DNA of 64,000 nucleotides from positions 124,001 to 188,000 of the forward strand of contig JAJTBS010000001.1 of the NCBI GenBank assembly GCA_021286765.1, read 5' to 3'. Position 1 is the first letter of the stretch, and every line of letters starts with the position of its first letter. Made by a program: the position numbers and the translations under genes. The notes under the pieces are model-generated. The model ran no database searches, had not been told where the DNA came from, and saw nothing but the letters and a program-made list of their open reading frames with translations. Source of the DNA: Holophagaceae bacterium (GTDB lineage Bacteria; Acidobacteriota; Holophagae; Holophagales; Holophagaceae). Shown here piece after piece: positions 8,547-16,900 of this stretch.

Positions 8547-8671
8547 ACCTAACACCTCACTCAAGTCGGGCCGAACATGCACGGCCTGCTTTCCTCTCTC
8601 GTGGTACATCCTTCTCGTCTTCGTTCATCATTGCGGCTACAGGTTGGGCCGCTTAGCTTCATTCATTAATC
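8547..8671 (+). other. attC-like recombination site, downstream side of DUF4238 cassette
   Basis: It begins with ACCTAAC (8547-8553, fits RYYYAAC), ten bases after the DUF4238 stop, and continues ACCTCACTCAAGTCGGGCC, close in layout to the 5' half of classical attC sites. An imperfect inverted partner lies at 8640-8654 (CAGGTTGGGCCGCTT), with unpaired extra bases as expected for attC. The 3' core is less clear: GTTGGGC at 8643-8649 fits GTTRRRY, and ATTAATC at 8665-8671 is the other candidate at the outer edge. The length (about 100-125 bases) is within the known range. Confidence 0.5.
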
Positions 8672-8680
8672 CTTAAATCA

Positions 8681-8717
8681 GTGTTCATCAGCTTTGATCG
8701 GTGTTCATCTGTGTTCC
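8681..8717 (-). repeat. Right 'CCACAGATGAAC' type repeat at island border
   Basis: Read on the minus strand it contains ACACAGATGAACACCGATCA and then a further ATGAACAC unit, matching the unit of the left repeat at 7491-7520 in inverted orientation. It overlaps the last codons of the amidase gene, whose C-terminus (QMNTDQS) is written by the repeat. Confidence 0.5.
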
Positions 8718-9518
8718 GTTTTTGATCTCTAACGCCGCGTAAACCTTCACCCGCCGATCCCTGAGCGCCGGGAACCGCTCCCGCCAAGCCCTCAATGAGG
8801 AAAGGTCGATGTCCCCGACCACCAGCCCCTCGGTGGCATCTCCTCTGGCGATGACTTCGCCAAAACAGTCATGAAGGGCGGAGGCGCCGGGATAGTCGAG
8901 GCCCATGGCGTCGCGGCCCGCGCGGTTGACGCCGCAGACGGCCATCTGGTTCTCGATGGCGCGGGCGGCGAGCAGGGTGGACCAGGCGGCGATGCGGCGC
9001 ACGGGCCAGTTGGCGGGTACGAAGACCACCTCGGCGCCCCGCACGGCCAGGCTGCGGAAGGGCTCGGGGAAGCGCAGGTCGTAGCAGATCTGCAGGCCGC
9101 AGGGGATGCCGTCGATCTCGAACAGCGGGCAGTCGTCGCCGCCGCTGTAGTGCTGGTGCTCCTCGCCGTAGGAGAAGGGGTGGAGCTTGCGGTAGGCGGC
9201 CACCAGCGCGCCATCGGGCCCGGTGACGAAGGCGGCGTTCCGCGCCTTGGGCGCGTGGGCCTCCACGCACGATCCCACCAGGTAGAGGCCGAACTCCCGC
9301 GAGAGCGCCGCCACGGCCTCGGTGGTGGGGCCGGGAATCGGCTCCGCGAAGGGCTCGGGCGCCATGGTGAAGCCCAGGGTGAACAGCTCCGGGAACACTG
9401 CCACCCGCGCCCCCGCCTCGGCGGCCTGGCGCGCGAAGCCCCGGGCCTTGGCGAGGTTGGCGGCCGGGTCCTGCCAGACCGTGTCCTGCTGGACGAGGGC
9501 GACGCGGAGGGTGGTCAT
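8688..9518 (-). CDS. Nitrilase-superfamily omega-amidase-like hydrolase
   Basis: 276 residues of the carbon-nitrogen hydrolase fold. The Glu-Lys-Cys triad is visible: Glu in FPELFTLGF near residue 45, Lys in YRKLHPFSYG near 110 and Cys in LQICYDLRFPEPF near 145. The closest pattern is the YafV/NIT2 omega-amidase group, which hydrolyses alpha-ketoglutaramate or alpha-ketosuccinamate to the 2-oxoacid and ammonia (methionine salvage and ketoacid repair, cytoplasm). The C-terminal residues after about 264 (NGTQMNTDQS) come from an interspersed repeat, so the natural C-terminus has been altered by whatever inserted next door. It reads in the same direction as the FAD oxidase upstream (28-base gap), so the two may be co-transcribed. 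Confidence 0.85.
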   Translation of the reverse strand: MTTLRVALVQQDTVWQDPAANLAKARGFARQAAEAGARVAVFPELFTLGFTMAPEPFAEPIPGPTTEAVAALSREFGLYLVGSCVEAHAPKARNAAFVTGPDGALVAAYRKLHPFSYGEEHQHYSGGDDCPLFEIDGIPCGLQICYDLRFPEPFRSLAVRGAEVVFVPANWPVRRIAAWSTLLAARAIENQMAVCGVNRAGRDAMGLDYPGASALHDCFGEVIARGDATEGLVVGDIDLSSLRAWRERFPALRDRRVKVYAALEIKNGTQMNTDQS

Positions 9519-9546
9519 GGAGCGATCCTACCCCGGCGGCGCGGCC

Positions 9547-10614
9547 TCAGGCCCTGAACCTTCGCGGATCCAGGGGCCCCGCGTCGGCGCGTCGCAGGAA
9601 GCAGTCGGCGGCGAGCTGGCCCACGGCCAGGCCGCTGGTCATGCCGTGGCCGCCCAGGCCGGCGCTCCAGAACAGGTTCGGGTTCCAGGGATCCCAGCCC
9701 AGGACGAAGCGGCGGTCCGGCGCGAAGGTGCGCAGGCCGGTCCAGTAGCGCGTGACGGGGCGCTCGGCCAGGTGGGGCGCCAGCTCACGCAGGCTGGCGA
9801 AGAGGCCCTCCAGCACGGCGGGATCGGTGTCGGGTTGGCGGCCCCGGGGGGGCAGGGGCACGGCCACCTCCTCGCAGGGGCACATGAGCAACCCGCCGCT
9901 CTCGGGCCGCAGGTAGAAGGGCCGGTCCACCCACCAGGCCCAGGGCTCCCGCTGGGGATGGGCGGCGCCGCTCCACACCAGGGAGCGCCGCAGCGGCGTG
10001 AACGCGAGCGGGGAGCCTGCCTGGGCGCCCAGGGCCCCGGCCCAGGCGCCGGCGGCGATGGCCAGGCGCTTCGCCCGCAGGGGGCCGCGATCCGTCTTCA
10101 GCTCGAAGCCAGCTTCCATGGGACGCAGCTCCGACACGCCGCAGCCGAAGCGCAGGTCGGCGCCGCCCGCCCGGGCGCCCTCGGCACAGGTGCGCAGCAG
10201 GCCTGCGATGTCGATGACGCCGTCGCCGGGGATGGCGAGGTGTTCCGCCGCCTTCAGGCCGGGCAGGGGGATGCCTCCGCCGCGCTGGACCGCCACGCCG
10301 TGCCGCGCCGCCTCGGCCTCGAAGGCCGCCAGGGGGCCGGGCTCGGCGCTGGCCAGCAGGCCGCCGGTGACGGTGAGGAGGCCGGCCTCTGCCAGGCGGT
10401 CCCGGCCCGCCACCGTGAGGGCGGTGTGCTCGTCCCGGCCCGTGAGGCTGCGGGCCACGGCGGCGTTGTGGCCGCTGGCGTAGGTGCCGGGCTGGTCCTC
10501 GCGGTCGAGCAGCACGATGCCCGGCAGGCCGGCCTGGGCGAGGTGGCAGGCGAGGCCGAGGCCGGCGATGCCGCCGCCGATGATCGCAACTTCAGCCGTC
10601 TCAACCGTGCCCAT
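9547..10614 (-). CDS. FAD-dependent amine/amino-acid oxidase (DAO family)
   Basis: 355 residues. An N-terminal dinucleotide-binding fold (VAIIGGGIAGLGLACHL, residues about 9-25) and the C-terminal motif GLGGHGMTSGLAVGQLAAD are typical of DadA/glycine-oxidase-like flavoproteins of the DAO family. It probably oxidises a D-amino acid, glycine derivative or sarcosine-like amine; the substrate is not predictable from sequence. No signal peptide, so cytoplasmic or membrane-peripheral. It sits upstream of and in line with the omega-amidase-like gene, which would fit amino-acid nitrogen catabolism. It is divergent from the copper locus, with 127 bases between start codons. Confidence 0.85.
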   Translation of the reverse strand: MGTVETAEVAIIGGGIAGLGLACHLAQAGLPGIVLLDREDQPGTYASGHNAAVARSLTGRDEHTALTVAGRDRLAEAGLLTVTGGLLASAEPGPLAAFEAEAARHGVAVQRGGGIPLPGLKAAEHLAIPGDGVIDIAGLLRTCAEGARAGGADLRFGCGVSELRPMEAGFELKTDRGPLRAKRLAIAAGAWAGALGAQAGSPLAFTPLRRSLVWSGAAHPQREPWAWWVDRPFYLRPESGGLLMCPCEEVAVPLPPRGRQPDTDPAVLEGLFASLRELAPHLAERPVTRYWTGLRTFAPDRRFVLGWDPWNPNLFWSAGLGGHGMTSGLAVGQLAADCFLRRADAGPLDPRRFRA

Positions 10615-10694
10615 GCCTCCATCCTATCGCCGCCCGCGGATGCGCCCGAACCTTCCAGGCCGCTGCCCCTGTGACCGTCGTCAACCTTTCCGTG

Positions 10695-10721
10695 TTGCCA
10701 CAGGGGTGGAAGACCTATGAT
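10695..10721 (+). promoter_or_regulatory. Candidate sigma70-type promoter of the copper-efflux locus
   Basis: TTGCCA (10695-10700) and TATGAT (10716-10721) are separated by 15 bases, shorter than optimal, just upstream of the GGAGGG ribosome-binding site at 10730-10735. Over-short or unusual spacing is common at MerR/CueR-type promoters, but no convincing operator dyad was seen here. Position relative to the first gene is the main support. Confidence 0.35.
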
Positions 10722-10741
10722 GGGCCTTCGGAGGGTGTTCC

Positions 10742-11122
10742 TTGCGGTCGCTCCTGCGCGCCATCTTCACCGTCGTGCTGCTCCTGGGCGGCTTGGGCGG
10801 GGACTGGGCGCCCGCCGCGACCGAGGCCCGCCACGCCTGCTGCTGCGGCATGCCCAGCGGTGTCGAGGACAGCTGCCCCTGCCCGAAGCCGGAAGGCAGC
10901 CGGACGCCCCGGGGCGCCTGCTCGGAACGCCAGGCACCGGCCGTGCAGGTCATCCAGCGCCAGGCGGAGCAGGGCCAGCGCAAGACGGAACCGCGGCCCG
11001 AGCCCGCCGGCTGGTCCCGCGCGGCCGCCGCTTCGCCCGAGCACTTGGCCCTGCCCGCCGCCCGCGGCCGCGACCCGGATCTGGGACGCCACCTGGCCCA
11101 CTTGAGCAGCTTCCGGATCTGA
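10742..11122 (+). CDS. Small exported Cys-rich protein heading the copper-efflux locus
   Basis: 126 residues, starting with TTG placed 6 bases after a GGAGGG ribosome-binding site. An N-terminal hydrophobic segment (MRSLLRAIFTVVLLLGGLGG) looks like a Sec signal. Directly after it come clustered cysteines: HACCCGMP and EDSCPCPKP, then a further GACSE. The rest is low-complexity, rich in Gln, Arg, Glu and Pro. I do not recognise a family. Position as the first gene upstream of the TolC/CusB/CusA set, together with the CCC and CPC motifs, suggests a periplasmic metal-binding or metal-sensing role, which is inference only. The gene could also be mis-assigned, since GC-rich sequence readily stays open, but start context and composition favour a real protein. 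Confidence 0.6.
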   Translation: MRSLLRAIFTVVLLLGGLGGDWAPAATEARHACCCGMPSGVEDSCPCPKPEGSRTPRGACSERQAPAVQVIQRQAEQGQRKTEPRPEPAGWSRAAAASPEHLALPAARGRDPDLGRHLAHLSSFRI

Positions 11123-11188
11123 TCGGGACGGAGTGAAGCATCGCCTGCCTGCGGGTGGGCCGTTCCTCGTTCCCTTTCCGGAGTTCCC

Positions 11189-12571
11189 ATGCGCACGCTG
11201 CTGCGCCTGGTTCCGGCCCTGGTGCTCGCCGCACCGGGCCTGGCCCAGGTCCCCCCTTCCGATTCACCCGGCCCCGATCCCGTCCTGGCGGGCCTTCTGC
11301 GCGAGGCCCTCGCGGTCCATCCCGATGTGCAGCGGGCCGACGCCGCGCTGCGGATGGAGCAGGAGCGCGTGCCCCAGGCGGGCGTGCTGCCCGATCCGAG
11401 CCTGTCCCTGGGCCTCCAGAACGATGGCTTCAAGCGGCTGGAGGTGGGCCGCATGGAGACCAGCTTCTACAGCGTGGCCTTCACCCAGCCGCTGCCCTGG
11501 CCCGGGAAGCGCGCGCTGCGCAAAGAGGTCGCCGCCATCGGCGTGGCCCTGTCCGAGGCCACCCGCTCCCGCGTCCAGCTGGGGCTGGAGGCCGAGGTGC
11601 GCCGCGGCTATGCGGCGCTGCTGCTGATCCGCGGCCAGAAGCGGCTCCTCGACCAGCAGGCCGTGCTCCTCGAGCAGGCGGAGCAGCTGGTCCGCACGCG
11701 CTACGAGGTGGGGCAGGGCAGCCAGGTGGACCTGCTGCGGGCCCAGCTGGAGCGCACCCGGCTCCAGCAGTCGGCCTGGAGCCTGGACACCGAAGAGAAG
11801 GCCGTGCTCGCGGGGCTCAACCGCCTGCGCCAGCACGATCCGGCGGATCCCATTCCCACCACGGCCCAGCTGGCGGACCTGCCGGACCCCGAGCTGCCGA
11901 CCCCGGAAGCCATCGAGGACCTGAGTCCCGAGCTGGCGGGCGCCCGGGCCGGCGTCAAACAGACCGAGAAGCTGCTGGACTTGGCGAAGCTGGACCGGCG
12001 GCCGGACTTTGCCGTCACCGCCGGGCTCATGCCCCGGGGTGGCCTGGATCCCATGTGGCAGGTGGGCGTGAGCATCTCGCTGCCCATCTATGGTCGCCAC
12101 AAGCAGCAGCGCGCCGTGGCCGAGCACGAGCACCACCGCCAGGGGCAGGGCGCCGAGGTGGAATCGGTGCGCACCCTGCTGCGGCTCCGCACCGAGGAGC
12201 GGACCCTGCAGATCCAGCTGCTGCGCCGCACCCGCGACCTCTACCGCGACGGCCTGCTGGTGCAGAGCGAGGCCAGCTTCCGGGCGGCCATGGCCCAGGT
12301 GGAGGCGGGCCGCGGCGCCTTCCTCAGCGCCCTGGAGGCGCTCAACGGCTGGATCGGCGACCAGGGCGCCCAGCTGCAGACCCTGGCCCAGCTCCTGGCC
12401 CAGCACATCGCCCTGCGCGAGGCCGCCCTTGGCCCCACGGTCCCCATCAACGGCGGCGCCCTGGCCTCGGCCGGGCTCTCCTCCGGCGCCAGTGCGCCGG
12501 CCGCCTCGAAAGCCACCGCCAAGGTTCCGGGCAAGGCCCAGGACAGCGGCCCCGCCTCCATGAAGATGTAG
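11189..12571 (+). CDS. TolC/CusC-type outer-membrane channel protein
   Basis: 460 residues with a signal peptide (MRTLLRLVPALVLAAPGLAQ). The OEP (TolC) domain is recognisable from its two repeated helical blocks: DPSLSLGLQNDGF near 70, the long helix containing YEVGQGSQVDLLRAQLE near 172-188, and the second repeat around SISLPIYGRHKQQRAVAEHE near 295. It should form the trimeric outer-membrane and periplasmic tunnel of the tripartite metal efflux pump whose adaptor and inner-membrane genes follow, with 10- and 9-base gaps. The last 40 residues are an Ala/Ser/Lys-rich tail beyond the usual domain. A CCGGAG ribosome-binding site precedes the ATG. Confidence 0.88.
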   Translation: MRTLLRLVPALVLAAPGLAQVPPSDSPGPDPVLAGLLREALAVHPDVQRADAALRMEQERVPQAGVLPDPSLSLGLQNDGFKRLEVGRMETSFYSVAFTQPLPWPGKRALRKEVAAIGVALSEATRSRVQLGLEAEVRRGYAALLLIRGQKRLLDQQAVLLEQAEQLVRTRYEVGQGSQVDLLRAQLERTRLQQSAWSLDTEEKAVLAGLNRLRQHDPADPIPTTAQLADLPDPELPTPEAIEDLSPELAGARAGVKQTEKLLDLAKLDRRPDFAVTAGLMPRGGLDPMWQVGVSISLPIYGRHKQQRAVAEHEHHRQGQGAEVESVRTLLRLRTEERTLQIQLLRRTRDLYRDGLLVQSEASFRAAMAQVEAGRGAFLSALEALNGWIGDQGAQLQTLAQLLAQHIALREAALGPTVPINGGALASAGLSSGASAPAASKATAKVPGKAQDSGPASMKM

Positions 12572-12581
12572 GAGCTCTCCC

Positions 12582-13904
12582 ATGACCCTCGACCAGCCTT
12601 CCTTCGATCAGCCCGCCCCGCCCCGCGCCCCGCGCCTCCGCACCCTCGGCCTGGTGGCCCTGGGCCTCATCGCCGGCATCGGCGGCACGCTGCTGCTGCG
12701 CCCGGCCCCGAAGCGCGAGCCCGTCGCCGCCGCGCCCAAGAAGCAGATGTTCCAGTGCCCCATGCACCTGCAGATCATCCAGGACCACCCGGGCGCCTGC
12801 CCCATCTGCGGCATGGACCTGGTGCCCATGGAGGAGGTGGGCGCCAGCGGCTCGGGCGTGGAGGGCCACGCGGCCATCACCATCGACCCCGCCCGCCAGC
12901 AGCTCATCGGCCTGCGCACCGAGACCGTGGCCGAGGCCGCCGTGAGCGGCGAGCTCCGCGCCCTGGGCCGGGTGGCGGTGGACGAGACCCGGGTCCGCAA
13001 GGTGACCGTGAAGGTGGAGGGCTTCGTCGAGCGCCTGTTCGTGGACTTCGTCGGCAAGCCCGTGGCCAAGGGCCAGCCCCTGTTCAGCTACTACAGCCCC
13101 GAGTTCGTCGCCGCCCAGCGGGAGTACCTGCTGGCCCTGAAGACCCAGAAGGCCCTGGCGGGCGGCTCGCTGCAGGGCAGCGGGGGCGACCTGCTGGAGG
13201 CCGCGCGGCGCCGGCTGTCGCTCTGGGATGTGCCCAAGGAGGCCATCGACCACCTGGAGAAGACCGGCGAGGTGCAGAAGACCCTCACGCTGCGCAGCCC
13301 CATGTCGGGCGTGGTGACGGCGAAGGGCGTGGTGGAGGGCGCCCGGCTCACCCCCGCGGACATCCCCTTCGAGATCACGGACCTCAGCCGCGTCTGGGTG
13401 CTGGTGGACATCTACGAGGCGGAGCTGGCCCGCGCCAAGGTGGGGATGCCCGCCGAGCTGACGGTCCAGGCCTCCCCCGGAAAGGCCTTCAAGGGACGGA
13501 TTGCCTTTGTCGATCCGGTCATGGATCCCAAGACCCGCACCGCCAAGGCCCGGGTGGAGTTCGCCAATCCCGGAGGCGAGCTCAAGCCCGAGATGTTCGG
13601 GGACGTCCTGCTCAAGGGGCCGGGCCGCAAGGGCCTGATCGTACCCCTGGACGCGGTGCTGGATGCGGGCACGGCCAAGGTGGTCTTCGTGGCCCTGGGC
13701 GAGGGCAAGTTCGAGCCCAGGGAAGTCACCACCGGCACCACGGTGGGCGAGAGGGTGGAGATCCGGTCGGGTCTGCAGGCCGGCGACGCCGTGGTGGTCC
13801 GCGCCAACTTCCTGGTGGACTCCGAATCGCGCCTGAAGGCCGCCCTGGCCCAGATGAGCCAGAAGGGGGACTCGCATCCTACGCCTTCGGCGCACCAGCA
13901 CTAG
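12582..13904 (+). CDS. CusB-like periplasmic adaptor of heavy-metal RND efflux
   Basis: 440 residues. Residues about 20-42 form an N-terminal membrane anchor (TLGLVALGLIAGIGGTLLLR). Residues about 50-77 are a heavy-metal-binding domain with the FQCPMHLQ and CPICGMDLVPM motifs typical of CusB/CzcB partners of copper or silver pumps. The following part is a membrane-fusion protein: paired lipoyl halves around FSYYSPEFVAAQREYL and RSPMSGVVTAKGVVEG, then beta-barrel and membrane-proximal domains. The C-terminus has His residues (THPTPSAHQH-like tail). It links the CusA-like pump to the TolC-like channel and may pass Cu(I)/Ag(I) to it. It sits in the middle of a tight three-gene operon. Confidence 0.93.
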   Translation: MTLDQPSFDQPAPPRAPRLRTLGLVALGLIAGIGGTLLLRPAPKREPVAAAPKKQMFQCPMHLQIIQDHPGACPICGMDLVPMEEVGASGSGVEGHAAITIDPARQQLIGLRTETVAEAAVSGELRALGRVAVDETRVRKVTVKVEGFVERLFVDFVGKPVAKGQPLFSYYSPEFVAAQREYLLALKTQKALAGGSLQGSGGDLLEAARRRLSLWDVPKEAIDHLEKTGEVQKTLTLRSPMSGVVTAKGVVEGARLTPADIPFEITDLSRVWVLVDIYEAELARAKVGMPAELTVQASPGKAFKGRIAFVDPVMDPKTRTAKARVEFANPGGELKPEMFGDVLLKGPGRKGLIVPLDAVLDAGTAKVVFVALGEGKFEPREVTTGTTVGERVEIRSGLQAGDAVVVRANFLVDSESRLKAALAQMSQKGDSHPTPSAHQH

Positions 13905-13913
13905 GGGGCCGAC

Positions 13914-16900
13914 ATGAGCGGACACGCACACTACGACCCCGAACACCCGACCTTCCTCCAGCGGATCATCCGCTTCTCGGCGGAGAACCGCTGGCTGGTC
14001 ATGGCCGCCTCGGCGGTGCTGATCGCCATGTCCTTCTGGACCATGCGGAACATCCCCATGGATGCCCTGCCGGACCTCAGCGACACGCAGGTGATCATCT
14101 ACAGCAAGTGGGACCGCAGCCCCGACCTGGTGGAGGACCAGGTCACCTACCCCATCGTCACCAGCCTGCTGGGCGCCCCGAAGGTGAAGGCCGTGCGCGG
14201 CCTCTCGGACTTCGGCTTCTCCTATGTCTACGTGATCTTCGAGGACGGCACGGACATCTACTGGGCCCGCAGCAGGACCCTGGAATACCTCAGCAAGATC
14301 ACGTCCAGCCTCCCGGCCGGGGTGCAGACCTCCCTGGGGCCCGACGCCAGCTCCGTGGGCTGGGTGTACCAGTACGCCCTGGTGGACCGGACGGGCAAGC
14401 ACAGCACGGATGAGCTGCGGTCCCTGCAGGACTGGTTCCTGCGGTACGCCATCCAGAGCACGCCCGGCGTGGCGGAGGTGGCCACGGTGGGCGGCCAGGC
14501 CAAGCAGTTCCAGGTGGCGCTCAACCCCAACAAGATGGCCGCCTACCGGGTGCCCATCGAATCCGTCATCGGCGCGGTCAAGGCCGCCAATTCGGAAGCA
14601 GGCGGACGCCTGGTGGAGTACAGCGGACGCGAGTACATGGTCCGGGGCCGGGGCTACGTGAAGACCACCCAGGACCTGGAACAGGCGGTGCTCAAGGCCG
14701 AGAACGGAACCCCCGTGCGGCTGGGCGACGTGGCCACCGTGAGCCTGGGTCCCGAGATGCGGCGCGGCCTCACGGATCTGGATGGCCTGGGCGACACGGT
14801 CGGGGGCATCGTGGTCATGCGCCAGGGCGAGAACGCCCTGAATGTCATCGAACGGGTGAAGGCGAAGGTCAACGAGCTGAAGCTGGGGCTGCCGCCCGGC
14901 GTGGAGGTGGTCACGGTCTACGACCGCTCCGAGCTGATCCACAAGGCCATCGAGACCGTGAAGCACAAGCTCATCGAGGAGATGATCGTGGTCTCGATCA
15001 TCATCCTGATCTTCCTGTGGCACGTGCCGTCCGCCATCGTGCCCATCGTGACGATCCCCGTGAGCGTGGGCCTGGCCTTCATCCCGCTCTACGGCATCGG
15101 CCAGAACGCCAACCTCATGAGCCTGGCGGGCATCGCCATCTCCATCGGCGTGCTGGTGGACGGCGCCATCGTCGAAGTGGAGAACGCCTACAAGAAGATC
15201 GAACGCTGGATCGAGGCCGGGAAACCCGGGAGCTTCTACCAGGTGCGGCTGGAGGCCCTGATGGAAGTGGGGCCCAGCGTCTTCTTCTCCCTGCTGGTGG
15301 TGGCGGTGAGCTTCATGCCCATCTTCACCCTGCTGGACCAGGAGGGCCGGCTGTTCAAGCCCCTGGCCTATTCCAAGAACCTGGCCATGGGCATCGCCGC
15401 GCTGCTGGCGCTGACCCTGGATCCGGCCATGCGCATGATGTTCGCCCGGGTGGAGCCCTTCAGCTTCAAGCCGAGGTGGCTGGCCTGGACCGCCACCCAG
15501 GTGGTGGTCGGCAAGTACTACGCGGAGGAGAAGCACCCCATCAGCGTCTTCCTCCACAGGATCTACGAGCGGCCCTGCCGCTTCGTGGTGAAGCATGCCA
15601 AGGCCACCATCGGCGTGGCCGTGCTGCTGGTGCTGGCCACCATCCCGGCCTTCGTCTACCTGGGCAGCGAGTTCATGCCGCCCCTGAACGAGGGGACCCT
15701 GCTCTACATGCCCTCCACGCTGCCGGGGCTGAGCCAGACCGAGGCGCAGCAGATCCTCCAGGTGCAGGACCGCCTGATCCGCACCGTGCCCGAGGTGGCG
15801 CGCGTCTTCGGCAAGGCGGGGCGGGCCGACACGGCCACGGACCCGGCCCCCTTCTCCATGATGGAGACGGTGATCGTGCTCAAGCCCGAGGAGCAGTGGC
15901 GCGAGAAGCCCCGCTGGTTCAGCGCCTGGGCCCCGGACTTCCTGAAGGCCGTCCTGCGCCCCCTGTGGCGGGACCGCGTCACCCAGGAGGACATCGTGGC
16001 CGACCTCGACCGGGCGGTGCGCCTCCCGGCCATCCCCAACGCCTGGACCATGCCCATCAAGGCCCGGCTGGACATGCTCAGCACCGGCATCCGCACCCCC
16101 GTGGGCCTCAAGATCAACGGGGCGGACCTGGAGATCATCCAGAAGGTGGCCGTGGACGCCGAGCGCATCCTGCAGGGCGTGGCGGGCACCCGCAGCGCCT
16201 TCGCCGAGCGCACGGCCCAGGGCTACTTCCTGGACTTCGCGCTCAAGCGGGAGGCCCTGGCCCGCTACGGCCTCAGCGTGGAGCAGGCCAACATGCTGGT
16301 GATGACCGCCATCGGCGGCGACAACCAGAGCACCATCTTCGACGGGCGGGCCCGGTACCCCGTGAACGTCCGCTATGCCCGCGACTACCGGGAGAGCCCC
16401 GACGCCTTGAAGCGGGTGCTCATTCCCGCGCCGGGGGGCGCCCTGATCCCCATGGAGGCCATCGCGGACCTGCGCCTGGTCAACGGCCCGGCCATGATCC
16501 GGGACGAGAACGGGCAGATGAACGGCTATGTGCTGGTGGACTTCGACACCTCGAAGATCGACGTGGGCACCTACGTGCAGCACGCCAAGGCGGCCGTGGA
16601 GAAGGATCTGAAACTGCCCGCGGGCTACAGCCTCACCTGGTCGGGCCAGTACGAGAACATGATCCGCGTGAAGGAGCGGCTGAAGGTCATCCTGCCCATC
16701 ACGCTGGTGCTGATCTTCGGGCTGCTCTACGCCAACACCAAGTCGGCCTTCAAGGCCTCCGTGGTGATGCTGGCGGTGCCCTTCAGCGCCATCGGCGCGT
16801 TCTGGCTGCTCTGGCTGCTCGGCTACAACATGAGCATCGCCGTGTGGGTGGGTCTCATCGCCCTCATGGGCCTCGATGCGGAGACCGGGGTCTTCATGCT

